Source: Dichomitus squalens LYAD-421 SS1 (Eukaryota; Basidiomycota; Agaricomycetes; Polyporales; Polyporaceae). From it: a DNA stretch of 43,715 nucleotides. Below are positions 1 to 9,829 of the stretch, one piece after another. Position numbers and translations under genes: made by a program. Numbering within the stretch: the first letter of the stretch is position 1; the number at the start of each line of letters is the position of its first letter. The notes beneath the pieces were generated by a model. That model saw only the letters and a program-made list of their open reading frames with translations, was not told the DNA's origin and ran no database searches. The stretch is from assembly GCF_000275845.1 (NCBI RefSeq), contig NW_006766913.1, positions 93,896-137,610 of the forward strand. Direction: 5' to 3'.

Positions 1-829
1 GCACTGCTTCTCTGTGCGACTGTGCATCCTGGGAATGTACTGTATAGTACTACGTAGCCACAGAAGTACAGTAGTATATATAGGGGACCTCTGTACCCCC
101 AATCTACAGTTCAGTTCACTCGAACATCTCCTCTCATCGCTCTAACAAGCCTCTTACAACCAACAACCCTTCTAGGTGAGTTGCAGGCTATCCGCTGTCG
201 TTGCCACCCGTGGGAGAGGCCTTCGCCCCCCGGGTTCAACACGCTTGGGGTTGCCCTACGATTTCCGGGCACAGGAATGGTTGGCCCCACCGGCTCCTAG
301 AGACTAGAAGCGTGAGGCAGGACAATGCAATCGCCATCATCTGTAAAATGACGACATACTCCGGAATTGATCGGATTCTGATAGCTTCAAATATGTATGC
401 TACTTGAACATGCCCCCACCCACGTACGGAAGACAATTTGGCGGTCTCAGTGTGGACAGACGTCTTGTAGCCAACCAAGTGGTTGATCGATTCTAGCTGG
501 TGTGACGCTGTGCGTCTAGGTTTTGGAAGTGGACGAGTGACGGCTTCGTCCTCATTGGACCATTTTCGGCTGGGGGCCACCTGAGCGTCCTCCAAACACA
601 GTAGCACCTTATCGTAGCCAAGAGGTCGCAAGGCATTTACACGCGATGCGCTTGTTGCTGTCTCTTTGTGGGAACACAGGCGATGTCGTATCGAACAGCC
701 CTCATCACAAAGATTTTCTTACGGCGAATACACATTGGTATCTGTCACAAACATATTTGGAGCTCAAAAAGGGGTGTGTACAAGTAGATGATGACCAGGG
801 GCCCTAGCAAAGCGTGTTCTCGACGTCCG
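1..829. other. Left-edge region without a supported gene
   Basis: No reading frame here has homology I recognise. The first 200 bases look like a promoter and leader, listed separately. The rest (about 200-829) has only short overlapping frames on both strands with no family motif. It is probably the 3' flank of the minus-strand kinase, possibly mixed with transposon-derived sequence. Confidence 0.5.
75..181 (+). promoter_or_regulatory. TATA-type promoter with short CT-rich leader ending in a splice-donor-like site
   Basis: A run TATATATA lies at 75-82. A pyrimidine-rich, ATG-free leader follows, ending in CTAG/GTGAGT at 176-181, a good 5' splice-site match about 100 nt after the TATA. No coding exon that it could splice to is visible in the next 800 bases of the plus strand. 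It could be the U3/R/U5 part of a retrotransposon LTR cut by the window edge, or a promoter of a non-coding transcript. The sequence motifs are seen directly; the function is inferred. Confidence 0.35.
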
Positions 830-3800
830 TCATTCAGTTCGCATTGCCTTCTCTTTCCCGCTACGCTGACGGCCGCGCGTAGCACGGGCACGACCCGCCC
901 TCGCGTTGCTTGACGCTTGCGGGATGCTTCTCTCGTTCCTGCCAGGCTGGATTCGAGACGGGCCAGCCGCACCACCGCCCACGGATCGGGTGTTGCTCGT
1001 TGCGCCGCGCCAGGACTCCACGTCGACAGTAGACTGGTCGAGCGAGTTGAGCTCTCTCATAGATACCCTCTTCGCTAGAGAGCTCCCCGACGTGCCGACC
1101 AAAGTCGTGGAAGCCTTCGTGCTAGATGCACTGGTTCGGGGTCCCGATACAGCTGTCTTTCGACGCTTAGCCCTTTGGATGGGGCTACTGTCGGGGGCGT
1201 CATCCGGCTGATCTTCAGAGTCGGAGCAGTCTAGAATCGCCTCGACCTCGCAGGCCTCCATCAAAGGAACATCGTAGTTTCTAGTGGGGCTGCAAAGGGT
1301 GAACGAAGGGTCGGTCTCGATCAGGCGGCCGGGGTTGGAGGCACCAACGGAATTTGCGTAGCCATCGCGGCCAGGCAGGGGGCGCCTGCGGATCTCGTCA
1401 TAGGGTTCGAAGTCCTTGGTTTCATCATCCATGTCGGTTTCTGAATCGCTTCTGGTCCCACAGGCCTTCTCGGCCTCCCGTTTCCGTTTAGAGGCCCTAA
1501 GGCGCTGCCCTGAGGAGAGCTCGTCCTTGATGCGAGTGTCTGGAAGCTTGTAGGCCTTGGGCGCATCCTTCGCGGGCCATAGATCCCGATACCCGTCCGA
1601 ATCTAGTACTTTGTCGAAGATCGCAAGTACCTCATCGTAGTCGAGCGGCTGGTCGTCCGACAACAACTTCTGGACACATAAATCTCCGAACTCCTTCAGG
1701 AGAACGGTCAAGGGGACGTTGTCGCGTACGCAGAGATCCTTGCGGAGGCATCCAGAGAGCCAGCTGTATTTCGCGGCAAGGGAAGCCCGCTCGCCACGAT
1801 CGAAGATGTACGGGCAAGCTTCATCACCCTTGGGATGAGTGTGATCTGTGTGGCGAAGGACGACCCAGAGGATCACCCAGTAGAACGACTGCAAGTCGTG
1901 GTGTGGCCCATGAATATCGCCTTCATCGCTCAGGAGCTGGATAGCCATGAAGTAGAACGTTCCCTGACAACCACGAGGGAGATCAATGACTGATACGGCT
2001 AGAATGCTTATCATGAGATCCCACCGTTCTCTTCTGAAGCTCACCGCCATCGTTGTCGCCAAGCAAGAGCTCAGAAAATAGTGAAGCCATGTTGGCAGCT
2101 GGGAACTCGCGACTCATAGAGGAATAATCGAAATCATGGATGAAACCGGTGAATGAATCTTGTTCTACAGGGTCGTCGACGATGAGTATGTTGTTGACGC
2201 TCACATCCCGGTGGAGGATGCCCGCGCGGGTCATAGCAACACGATGTCCTAGTAAAGACTTGCTATGAGTCTATCCAGCCACATGAACTGCGATTGTAAT
2301 TAGACGTACCCCGAATCGCATCCCGAATGGCAGCTGTCATCTCCCGAGTGTTCCGGAACTTGATCAGAGGTCGTCCAACTTTGTCGACCACGAAGCGCAT
2401 ATGGCTTCGTTCGCGATGCCAATACTCAGACCCCCGAGATTGACGCCAGGTGAACGTCTGCTGCATCGGACGGTGCACAGGAAGGTGATCGACAGCCGAC
2501 CGAGGGGAGAAGGATGGCGGAGGTATGGATGATGAGGCGGTACCTGATACAAACCCCGACAAACGACTCTGGTGGTCTGATGCTGGGGCGCCGTACATAT
2601 GTGACTCCCATTGACGCACCTCACGCTCTCCCAGATCCCCACCGCAGACGAGACTAGGAACCCCCACGCGCTCAGCCGGAGGTACCCTTGACAGGCGTGC
2701 ATAGAAATCCTTCTCCGAACGTCGAACAACTGGTCGCCACGCGTCTTTGACAATCCGCACCTTCAGGTCTTCCGCCGGAATGCTGTCCACAGAAAGGTCA
2801 ACGAGGCGACCGTTAACCAAGCTACGGGTGTCACAGATTCCCAACCACACGGTGGTCGCTCGAGAGAACAGACGGTCGTTGACGTCGAGCGCCTTGAAGA
2901 GGATGTATGCAGCGGACACACCCGCATTCCCTGACACATCGTCATTGAAGACCTCGGCCCGACGGGCTTCGGAGGACAAGAGCCCCTCAGTGCTCACCCC
3001 GGCGAGCTCCAACCGATGCTTGAGCCATTCCTCGTCATCAGGCGTCAGCCTGCGAACGGTCGGGTCGCAGCCCACCACTGTTTCGCCGTCGTTGGGGTGG
3101 GCAAAATTCCAGAAAAATCGTTGGATGATGCGGAGGTCATCGACCACACGCAGCGACAGGGATTGGGAGAAAATAGCACCAGCGTGGTCGAAGCGAGCAA
3201 TGCGCACCATGTCGCCGTAAACACCAATGACAAAGGCAGCAAGGAGGCTGTGAGCATGCAGGAGGTTTCGAGCATTCACAGCGAGCTGGACAAGCGTCCC
3301 GCAGTACTGGAGGCCTTTGCCGCAAAAAGGATCCTCATTTTCGGCTTTCAGTTCGACGATCATGGAAAACCGTGGCCAGTCGAGATGTGAGGTCTCGGCG
3401 TCCAGGATCTGACCAGGAAAAGAGACAGCGATGTCCGGATAGGACTTGTGGTGGTTAGAGGCGAAATCGGCGTAGGGGAACCGCTGAGATTGGGTATGAC
3501 AGTCGAAGAACGACAGCCTCTTCTGGTCAGGGAATGAAGCAACGAGCGCGTTGAGACCTTTGATCTGATGGAATGTGAGGCTCGATACTTCACGGGTGCT
3601 ATATCAAAGCCACGTACGAAGGAAGGATAAGCGCTAACTTCACCAGGCTTGATTGCGTCGAACTCGGTGCCACTGACATCCGCGCAAGTGCATGGAGTGC
3701 TTGAAGGAACATACTTTGCCAAGAAATCGCTCCCCGTATCGTCTGAGAGGTTGATCTTGCGTTCAAGCTCCTTCTTCCATGCCTTCAGCACGTCACGATC

Positions 3801-3935
3801 GCCGATGAGGGTGCCTTGCAGGTTGACAGGATTGTTAGAGGACCTGGGAGCCAGAGGGGTAGATTGGCTGCCGCTCGTACCTGATTCCCCAGAGCAGAAA
3901 ACGCTGCTACTGATACAGCCCGTTGAGATGGACAT
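830..3935 (-). CDS. FunK1-type fungal protein kinase
   Basis: Probable fungal-type protein kinase (FunK1 class), a diverged eukaryotic-like Ser/Thr kinase family expanded in mushroom-forming fungi. Substrates are unknown. The model has four exons: 3935-3618, 3564-2310, 2248-2025 and 1963-830, giving 976 residues. The three introns are 53, 61 and 61 nt with GTACGT or GTGGGA donors and CAG or TAG acceptors, and all junctions keep phase. Visible motifs are an N-terminal FLAKYVPS segment, the catalytic loop HRDVSVNNIL at about residue 537, a DFG-equivalent IHDFDYS near residue 563, and the FunK1-typical RTGTFYFMA restored exactly by splicing the last intron. After the kinase core, the last 200 or so residues are low complexity with basic patches (KRKR, KRRK) and a Lys/Arg-rich end, suggesting a nuclear location by inference. 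The start is the first ATG of the open frame; a slightly different N-terminus is possible. Confidence 0.85.
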
Positions 3936-5232
3936 TCAATAGGGTCGGGAAGTGGTTGCAGAGTCCGTGATAGTGGTTGAGAGAGAACAATGGTGGGGCA
4001 TAAGCGCTAATACATTGGGAAAGTCAACACACATTCGGCACATACGAGCGGGACGATTTAACGGCGGAAGACCGTAAATGAAACCTGCTTACCCGTTCGA
4101 CGTTCATGATGACGGTGGTTGAGCCCCAAGCCGAGGTGCTCTATCATCACGCGGTGCGAGCTCTAAGCCGACCTATTCCAAATCAATGGATCTGTACCAG
4201 AAGCAGAATGATAGTCCTGTGAGCTGATAATTGGTACAAGCTGCTAAGCGTTCATGTCATATGGTGACGGAATCCCACCTAAGACACAGTATCCAGCTCA
4301 GTCGCACGGAGGTATTTTGTGGGTCATGTTTGCGGCAACACACCTTCTTCTATCGAGATCATCCGTTGATTATTTCGAACTTCTACACCAGGTATGACGT
4401 TTCGGCGCGTTAGGTGAGCCACCTACGCTGGCGAGCCTAAGCAGTAAGCGCTTGAATGAGCAATGTAACGTTCAAGAAGTTCGGGACAAACTTTGAGCGC
4501 TCAACGGGGCGAGGAACGGAGACGTGCCAATGCCTTGGGCTTGAACCTATGCTGAAGGCTTTCGTTACACATGGCGTTCGGACTCGCGAGATATTACATA
4601 GAGTAGTAGCAACGGAGGGAGGACATGTGCGCAACGTCGCTTTACTTACAACGGAGTCTATGGGCGCTGAGGACGCGTTCAACTACAAGACCCCCAACAC
4701 TCAGTCACCAGTGTGCTCGCGAAGGAGGGACCGGTGGATGCTTGCTGGGACGATGTTGATGGCGACGTTCTCGATGACCGACGCAGCGCTTGAGCACTCC
4801 GCGACCTGAGTACGACCGAGCGTGCGCCCTGTTCTCAGCCAATTCTGCCAGGCCAAGAACCCCTTCAGGATCATGTCCAGCGAAATCTCGCTCAACGGCC
4901 TTGGAGGGGCCGCCTCCCTGCGCGCCAAGCACGCAAACGAGTCCTATCCAATTTCCCCCAAGCACGTTGCGAGCAGCGAGGTCAAGTACGAGGAATATCT
5001 TGTGCGCGGGCTCGAGCAAGCAGGTCAAGCGATTGTGGACGTCCAGAGTAGGAGAATCTATGGAAAGTGCGTGTGGACTGTCGCGGATGGCTAACAACTG
5101 TCATGAACACCGCAGGCTTGACGGTGGCTCTATTGTCCCAATGCGTTGTCCATGCAGCGTGAAAAATAGAATAGCCTATATATCGTGATCATACGAACGG
5201 TCTAGCCAGATCCAACCGCGGCGCGCCGCCCG
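3936..5232. other. Intergenic region between the kinase and Maf genes
   Basis: This 1.3 kb lies upstream of the kinase and downstream of the Maf gene. The part from 3936 to about 4450 has no coding signal and probably holds the kinase promoter. Between 4700 and 5100 both strands have codon-like composition, but no frame could be assigned to a family. The only short ATG-started frame worth noting is listed separately. Confidence 0.5.
4873..5094 (+). CDS. Small hypothetical open reading frame, doubtful
   Basis: This 73-codon frame starts MSSEISLNGLGG and ends in VADG. Its third codon positions are strongly C/G-biased, like the real genes nearby. I recognise no domain. It could be an exon fragment or decayed gene, because the opposite strand over 4701-5097 is also open. 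Upstream in-frame sequence is open back to about 4822 without an ATG. There is no visible TATA box or splice-linked exon, so it is listed only as a candidate. Confidence 0.2.
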   Translation: MSSEISLNGLGGAASLRAKHANESYPISPKHVASSEVKYEEYLVRGLEQAGQAIVDVQSRRIYGKCVWTVADG

Positions 5233-6849
5233 TCAGTCGGATAGGAAGTCGACCTCCTCCTCGATCAGCGCATCCAGGAACTTGAAGAAGGACGCGGCGG
5301 GGAAGCCGACGACGTTTTGGTAGTCGCCGTCGACCTTGCTGACCAACATCCCGCCTAGACCCTGCATGCGCATGCGAGAGCAGACACTCATCAGCGATCC
5401 GCGATCCCAGACGAGCGTAGACAAGAGGGAGAGGGCGGCGTACCTGAACAGCGAAGCCGCCGGCGCGGTCGCGCCCCTCGCCGTTCTCGACGTATGCGCG
5501 CAGGAGGGACTCGTCGTTCTGCGCGAAGTAGACGAGCGTGCGCTCGTCTATTGACCTGCGCTTTCCGTCAGCATTTGTCTGGTCCCTGCATGAGAGGAAT
5601 TGAACCCACTTGATCTTGTACCCGGGCGCCTCCAACACCGGGAACACTGTGCCGCGACGCCTTATCATCCTACCGGTCACGATGTACAGCTGTGCGACGC
5701 AGACGCACCGACGCTGACGCCGGTGACGACCTCGCACCGGCCGCCGTTGAGGTCGAGGAGCATGCGCATGTTGTCCTCCTTGTCGATCGGCTTCTCGAGG
5801 ATGTCTTGCGGAGCGCCACCGAGTTCCTCTGCGAACTGCGAGTGCAGCCCTTGCGGGGCGTAGGTGAGTACCACCGTGTCCGCTGGTGACTCATTATGAG
5901 CAAGGAGATTGGCCATAAAAGGCTGAGTAAGGGATAAAGACCGACCTGCGATGACGAGGTCGGGCGCGTCGTCCGGCTGTTCTGTCTACAAGGATAGATT
6001 AGCATCCATTGAAGGGAAATAAGACATGCCAGATGAAGCGAGCGGCGGAGTGCGCTGGGACAATATGACCGGTGTAGCATAGACCACACATTGTGGTGGC
6101 CAAATCGACGACAACCTTGCTCGCATAGGCAGTAGACTCGTAGCATGCATCCTGGCTTCCATGAGCACGTTTCCGCGCTGTGCAGTGGTCCCTAAGTCAA
6201 TGAGTGTCACAACCGCAGGTACAGTGCACTCTGTGCCGGCGGAATCTTGACAGTCAGGACTGTGAGGTATGATCGTCGGACCCGCATTTCCTGAAGGGCG
6301 GACGATCGTGTTCTGTCTCTATAGTCAACAGCAGATACGATCGAACGGGGACGGCAGTCCGCTGAACCGATCTCGCCAACTTCCATAGGAAGTCCGCCTC
6401 TCGAGAACCGCTCGGGCAGAACGTTGTTGCATGTACCTGCAAAGTCAGACGCTACAGCCGACTTACCACTAGTCGCTCGTAGACTTCTACGGCCTTGTGC
6501 GTCGCGGTCGCGACGGGATATTCATGGGGGTCCTGAAAGCCGCCAATAGGCAACGTCTCCTCGAACGTCGAAGGAACGATCTCGGGCTCTAATCCCTACA
6601 TAGCACGCCAGCGCGATCGACGGGTACGCGCGGACGACAGAAGTCAGCTTCGCCCTGTACTGTACGACAAGGAGGTGGCTGCTGGGGACCCACGAATGTC
6701 CGCAGGATCTCTTTCCTGCGCGGGCTGTTGGATGCGAGGACGACCCGCTTGCCCACGAGCTTCTCGAGCGCTGGGATCCTGAGCGCGTGAGGGAGGACGC
6801 AGTTGTGCGCCGGGAGCTCGACCTTCTTCGAGCTGAAGAACGACATCAT
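5233..6849 (-). CDS. Maf-family nucleotide pyrophosphatase (Maf/ASMTL-like)
   Basis: Predicted nucleoside-triphosphate pyrophosphatase of the Maf family, which hydrolyses dTTP, UTP or modified nucleotides to monophosphates plus diphosphate and is thought to clean the nucleotide pool. The model has seven exons: 6849-6694, 6595-6467, 5985-5946, 5882-5709, 5646-5610, 5555-5444 and 5361-5233. They sum to 777 nt, 258 residues, close to the usual 190-250 of the family. Motifs in order are the N-terminal substrate-binding SNSPRRKEIL (residues 40-49), STFEE and YPVATATHKA in exon 2, the catalytic VIAADTVV with Asp110 created by splicing exons 3 and 4, TGVSVVFPVL, KSIDERTLVYF, and the C-terminal GGMLVSKVDGDYQNVVGFP. 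Intron 2 is 481 nt while the others are 54-98 nt. Of two adjacent ATGs the first is used. The gene diverges from the small gene at 7806. Confidence 0.93.
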
Positions 6850-7398
6850 CGCGGGCTGCTCTTCGATCTCGACGTGTAGATACGGGTGGACCTGTGAGAA
6901 CTCGAGACGGAAGAGATGTCTGTTTGGGGAACCCGAGGGTCAACTCGAGATGTGAGACGCGGGATGGACTTGAAGCACCGTTGCAAGTTGTGTTCAAGTT
7001 GCCGAGAGCTCCAGCAGCGACTGCCTGAAATAGGGATTAGACGCCCATATACGAAGCGTTGTGGCGTTCGACGGAGGCGGGGTCTGTTTACACTCGCCAA
7101 AAGCGAAGTCTGTTCCCCACTTCAGATCCACTCATCCGCCGCCTGTGCCGGCACACCTTGGTCCGAGGGTACGAAAGACGTCAGGCTTTGCTATGGCAGA
7201 AGGCCCGAAGAAGCGCAGCGGAACAACACATATCTATCAAGACATCGTTAGAACACATCAAGAATTGGAAGACCTCATACTGGGTGGGCGCGACGGCGGC
7301 GAACACACACTCTGGACTCGGACCACCCGGGCCAGATAGCTCTCGACTGTCTGGAGAAGGGATGGCGAGGACTATAGACAGCATTCCGATCGTTTGGC

Positions 7399-7418
7399 TC
7401 CCGTAGCATACTACGGGA
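7399..7418. repeat. Perfect 8-bp inverted repeat with 4-nt loop
   Basis: TCCCGTAG at 7399-7406 and CTACGGGA at 7411-7418 are exact reverse complements separated by CATA. It lies in the divergent promoter, 13 bases before the tandem repeat at 7431. It could be a dimeric transcription-factor site; no specific factor is claimed. Confidence 0.7.
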
Positions 7419-7430
7419 CCGCGCCGAGTG

Positions 7431-7466
7431 GAGCACCCTAGGTCCCCTGAGCACCCTAGGTCCCCT
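7431..7466. repeat. Two perfect 18-bp tandem repeats with CCCCT (STRE-like) cores
   Basis: The unit GAGCACCCTAGGTCCCCT occurs at 7431-7448 and again without a break at 7449-7466, followed by GAGGGGTG, which places another AGGGG on the other strand. CCCCT/AGGGG is the core of the yeast stress-response element bound by Msn2/4-type zinc fingers. Whether that applies in this fungus is inference. It lies 340 nt upstream of the start at 7806 and 580 nt upstream of the Maf start. Confidence 0.75.
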
Positions 7467-7805
7467 GAGGGGTGTGGGGTTTCCTGTCGCACGTTGCTTC
7501 AGAGCATCTCCTCCGCCGTCAAACTGGGCAAAAGAAGTTCATGGGCCTCTCACGTTTCATCGCGCAATCTGATTCCTGCTCCCTCGTATATAGGCTGCGA
7601 GCGGCTTTCGCTCAAAGACAGCCCTCTCAGGCCTCTCGCTCTCACCTCCACCTCCTACTCTCCGCCCCGAGCCTCCAAAGTCGTGCTCGAGGCTGAAAAA
7701 CACTGTCGCAGTCGGTCTGTATCTACCACTATATCCTTTGCCCACCCGAGGCTAGTCAGGTACGCCATGCCCCTTTAGCTCGCACGGAGCGTTATATCCA
7801 ACCTC

Positions 7806-8342
7806 ATGCAATACACGCAGTCTATCACGATGGCCACAGAAACCGCCCAGTACGCCCGCATCCAGAACCGCGACTCCGTCGTCTCCGACGCCCCCACGTC
7901 CTCCCCCCGCTCGCTCCGCCGCAGAGTGAGCCACGCGCTCAGTAGCTTCACCGGGCGCTCCCCCGAGAACAGCACCGTCGTCCCACCAGTCCCTCCTACC
8001 AACGAGCTCGCCCGCCCGGCTACGCGCATCGAGAAGGCCACATCGCGTATGGCATCGGGCGCGGATCAGAGGCCGGAGAACGCGCTGAAGCGCACCTGGA
8101 GCAGGGGCATTAACCTCGCGCGCACGCGCTCCGAGCCTGCGCTCCACGCTAAGAGGGTGAAGACGTCCGCGTCTGCTACGGCCCCGGCGGTGCCCGCACT
8201 CCCGCGTGCAGCGACGACGACTGTCGCAGGGCACTCGCGCGACGCGGGCGCGTATGCGAGCACGGAGAGCGCGATTGTGTCGTACACGTACCCGCTCTGG
8301 AGGATCGACCCGGTGTTGGTCGGCTGTTTCGTGTGTCTGTGA
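7806..8342 (+). CDS. Small hypothetical Ser/Ala/Arg-rich protein
   Basis: A single open frame of 178 codons, MQYTQSITMATETAQY onward, with a strongly C/G-biased third position that differs clearly from the surrounding non-coding sequence. An internal ATG at 7830 is an equally possible start. I recognise no domain. The protein is low complexity and mostly disordered, with RSLRRRVSHALSSF and ALKRTWSRGINLARTRSEPAL forming basic, Ser-rich stretches that look like phosphorylation or basic-localisation segments. It ends with a more hydrophobic YPLWRIDPVLVGCFVCL tail. A TATA lies about 215 nt upstream. The opposite strand is also open (208 codons, very Arg-rich); I take that as a shadow of the codon bias. 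Function is unknown. Confidence 0.55.
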   Translation: MQYTQSITMATETAQYARIQNRDSVVSDAPTSSPRSLRRRVSHALSSFTGRSPENSTVVPPVPPTNELARPATRIEKATSRMASGADQRPENALKRTWSRGINLARTRSEPALHAKRVKTSASATAPAVPALPRAATTTVAGHSRDAGAYASTESAIVSYTYPLWRIDPVLVGCFVCL

Positions 8343-8964
8343 TTTGGTGGATGCTGGTGCTATCCGTGTCGCGTTCAAGTGAAGGTCGGACCTGGATATT
8401 TATACGCATGCTTACTCTTTTTACTCTATCGCACCTGCTGGCTTCGGTCCAGGAAACATCATCCAAAGTCATCCCGTGTCTTGTACCATGTATCATATCG
8501 TCGTGATTTCTTGCTCACCCATGTACTATCAATACTCAAGGCTTCGTTGACTGGAAACATTGACATGATACACAATGTATATGCGGGGAAAACGAAGCTC
8601 ATTATAAGCCTGCGAAGGGATAGGGGGCCGCTTGTAAGCAATGCTGCATCGACTGGGCAGGTCAACCTTGGGTAAGCAGTCGACCCAAAAAACCCTACGT
8701 CCGAGAAAGACGCGGCGGCAGTTAGATACATTACATCTTCCGCTGCACTGCGGCTGCAGAAATGGCAGTTATCATCATAGATGCCGAGGCCTCTGTAGGC
8801 GTTCAGTGTCACAAAGATTAGGAATGGGGAGACAATTTGCCACCTGCTCACACATAGGATAACCACCTCGGAGATATCGCACAAGAGAGCAATAGACAAT
8901 CGGAATCGCGATACGTACACAAAAAATACACCAGATAGACTGCCCTTGTCGTACAGCTCTACCC
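8343..8964. other. Convergent 3' flank between the 7806 gene and the glutaredoxin gene
   Basis: No gene is seen in these 620 bases. The two neighbouring genes converge here, so it should contain both 3' untranslated regions and polyadenylation sites. The A/T content is higher than in the genes. Confidence 0.6.
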
Positions 8965-9829
8965 TTACGCCGCCAACAGCTCCTTCAGCTCCCCATTGTC
9001 CACCATCTCCTTCACGACGTCCAGCCCGCCCACGAACTCGCCCTTGACGATCAGCTGCGGGAACGTCGGCCAGTCGTTCAGCACCTTCAGGCCCTGCCGC
9101 ACGCTCTCGTCCTGCAGGATGTCGAAGCTGCTGAACTGCACGCCCTGGTCGCGCAGCAGCCCCACGATCCGCCGCGAGAACCCGCACCGCGGCGCGTCGG
9201 GAGAGCCCTTCATGAAGAGCACGACGTCGGACTGCGTCATGAGCTTCTTGAGCCGTGCGTTGAGCTGCTCGGGCGTCTCCGCGTCGTGCTCGGGCGCGGA
9301 GGCGGGAGCGCGGTCGGTCGTGGATTGGGGCTTGATGGACGAGGGCGGGGCGGTGTGCTTTGCGATTTCGGAGGTGAGCTTGGGCGCGTCTGCGCCTGAT
9401 ATGCGCGACAGAAGCGTGTGGCCCTGTGGTGCGAAGCGTTTAGGTGAATGGACTGGAGAAGGAGAGCGAGCGTGCTAGACGTACCCGGAGGATCACAAAG
9501 GTCGGTACGGCCTCGACGTCGAACGACTCCGCGATGTCCGCCTGGTCCTCCGCCTCCACCTAGACTCAGCGCGCGCCACACAGCGCGTATTAGTCAGTAG
9601 TCCTTCCGAGCACATTCATGGGCGAGCTGTAGCAGACATAACGCACCTGCAGCACTAGAATCTGCGGATACTTCTTCGCCAGTTCAAGCACGACCTCGTT
9701 CATCTGCTTACACGGCTCCGCCCATGGTGCCCAGAAGTTGATGAGCGAAATGCGGGTGAGGTCCTGAGAGAGGAGGTTCTGGAAGTGCTCCGGGGATGTG
9801 ACCTCGTTAAAGTTCGGGGAGGCAGCCAT
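8965..9829 (-). CDS. Monothiol thioredoxin-glutaredoxin (Grx3/Grx4 type)
   Basis: Cytosolic/nuclear monothiol glutaredoxin that binds a glutathione-ligated [2Fe-2S] cluster and, in yeasts, hands iron status to iron-responsive transcription factors and Fe-S assembly. The model has three exons: 9829-9647, 9559-9485 and 9423-8965, giving 238 residues; introns are 87 and 61 nt. The N-terminal thioredoxin-like domain carries WAEPCKQM (Cys40), the single-cysteine variant typical of Grx3/4. A Pro/Thr-rich linker (about residues 115-140) leads to the glutaredoxin domain with the cluster ligand CGFS at 166-169, [16 protein letters not shown] and the C-terminal GGLD helix region. Length and order match yeast Grx3/4 (about 245 residues). 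The start is the ATG at 9829 reading [10 protein letters not shown]; an upstream in-frame ATG at 9940 would add 37 residues unlike the family. Confidence 0.95.

Larger units (their letters stand above)
6850..7805. promoter_or_regulatory. Divergent promoter region between the Maf gene and the 7806 gene
   Basis: This 956-bp gap separates two divergent starts. It holds a TATATA at 7587-7592, about 215 nt before the ATG at 7806, a perfect palindrome and a tandem 18-bp repeat (listed separately), and a pyrimidine-rich stretch from about 7610 to 7760, typical of fungal leader regions. Short frames occur on both strands, but none carries a recognisable domain. Confidence 0.5.

Noticed and set aside
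7752..8378. 208-codon Arg-rich frame on the minus strand
   Set aside because: Extreme Arg content and overlap with the better plus-strand frame indicate a shadow; kept only as a caveat for the 7806 gene.
8459..9187. 242-codon minus-strand frame
   Set aside because: Out of frame with the glutaredoxin domain that occupies 8965-9423, no family motif.
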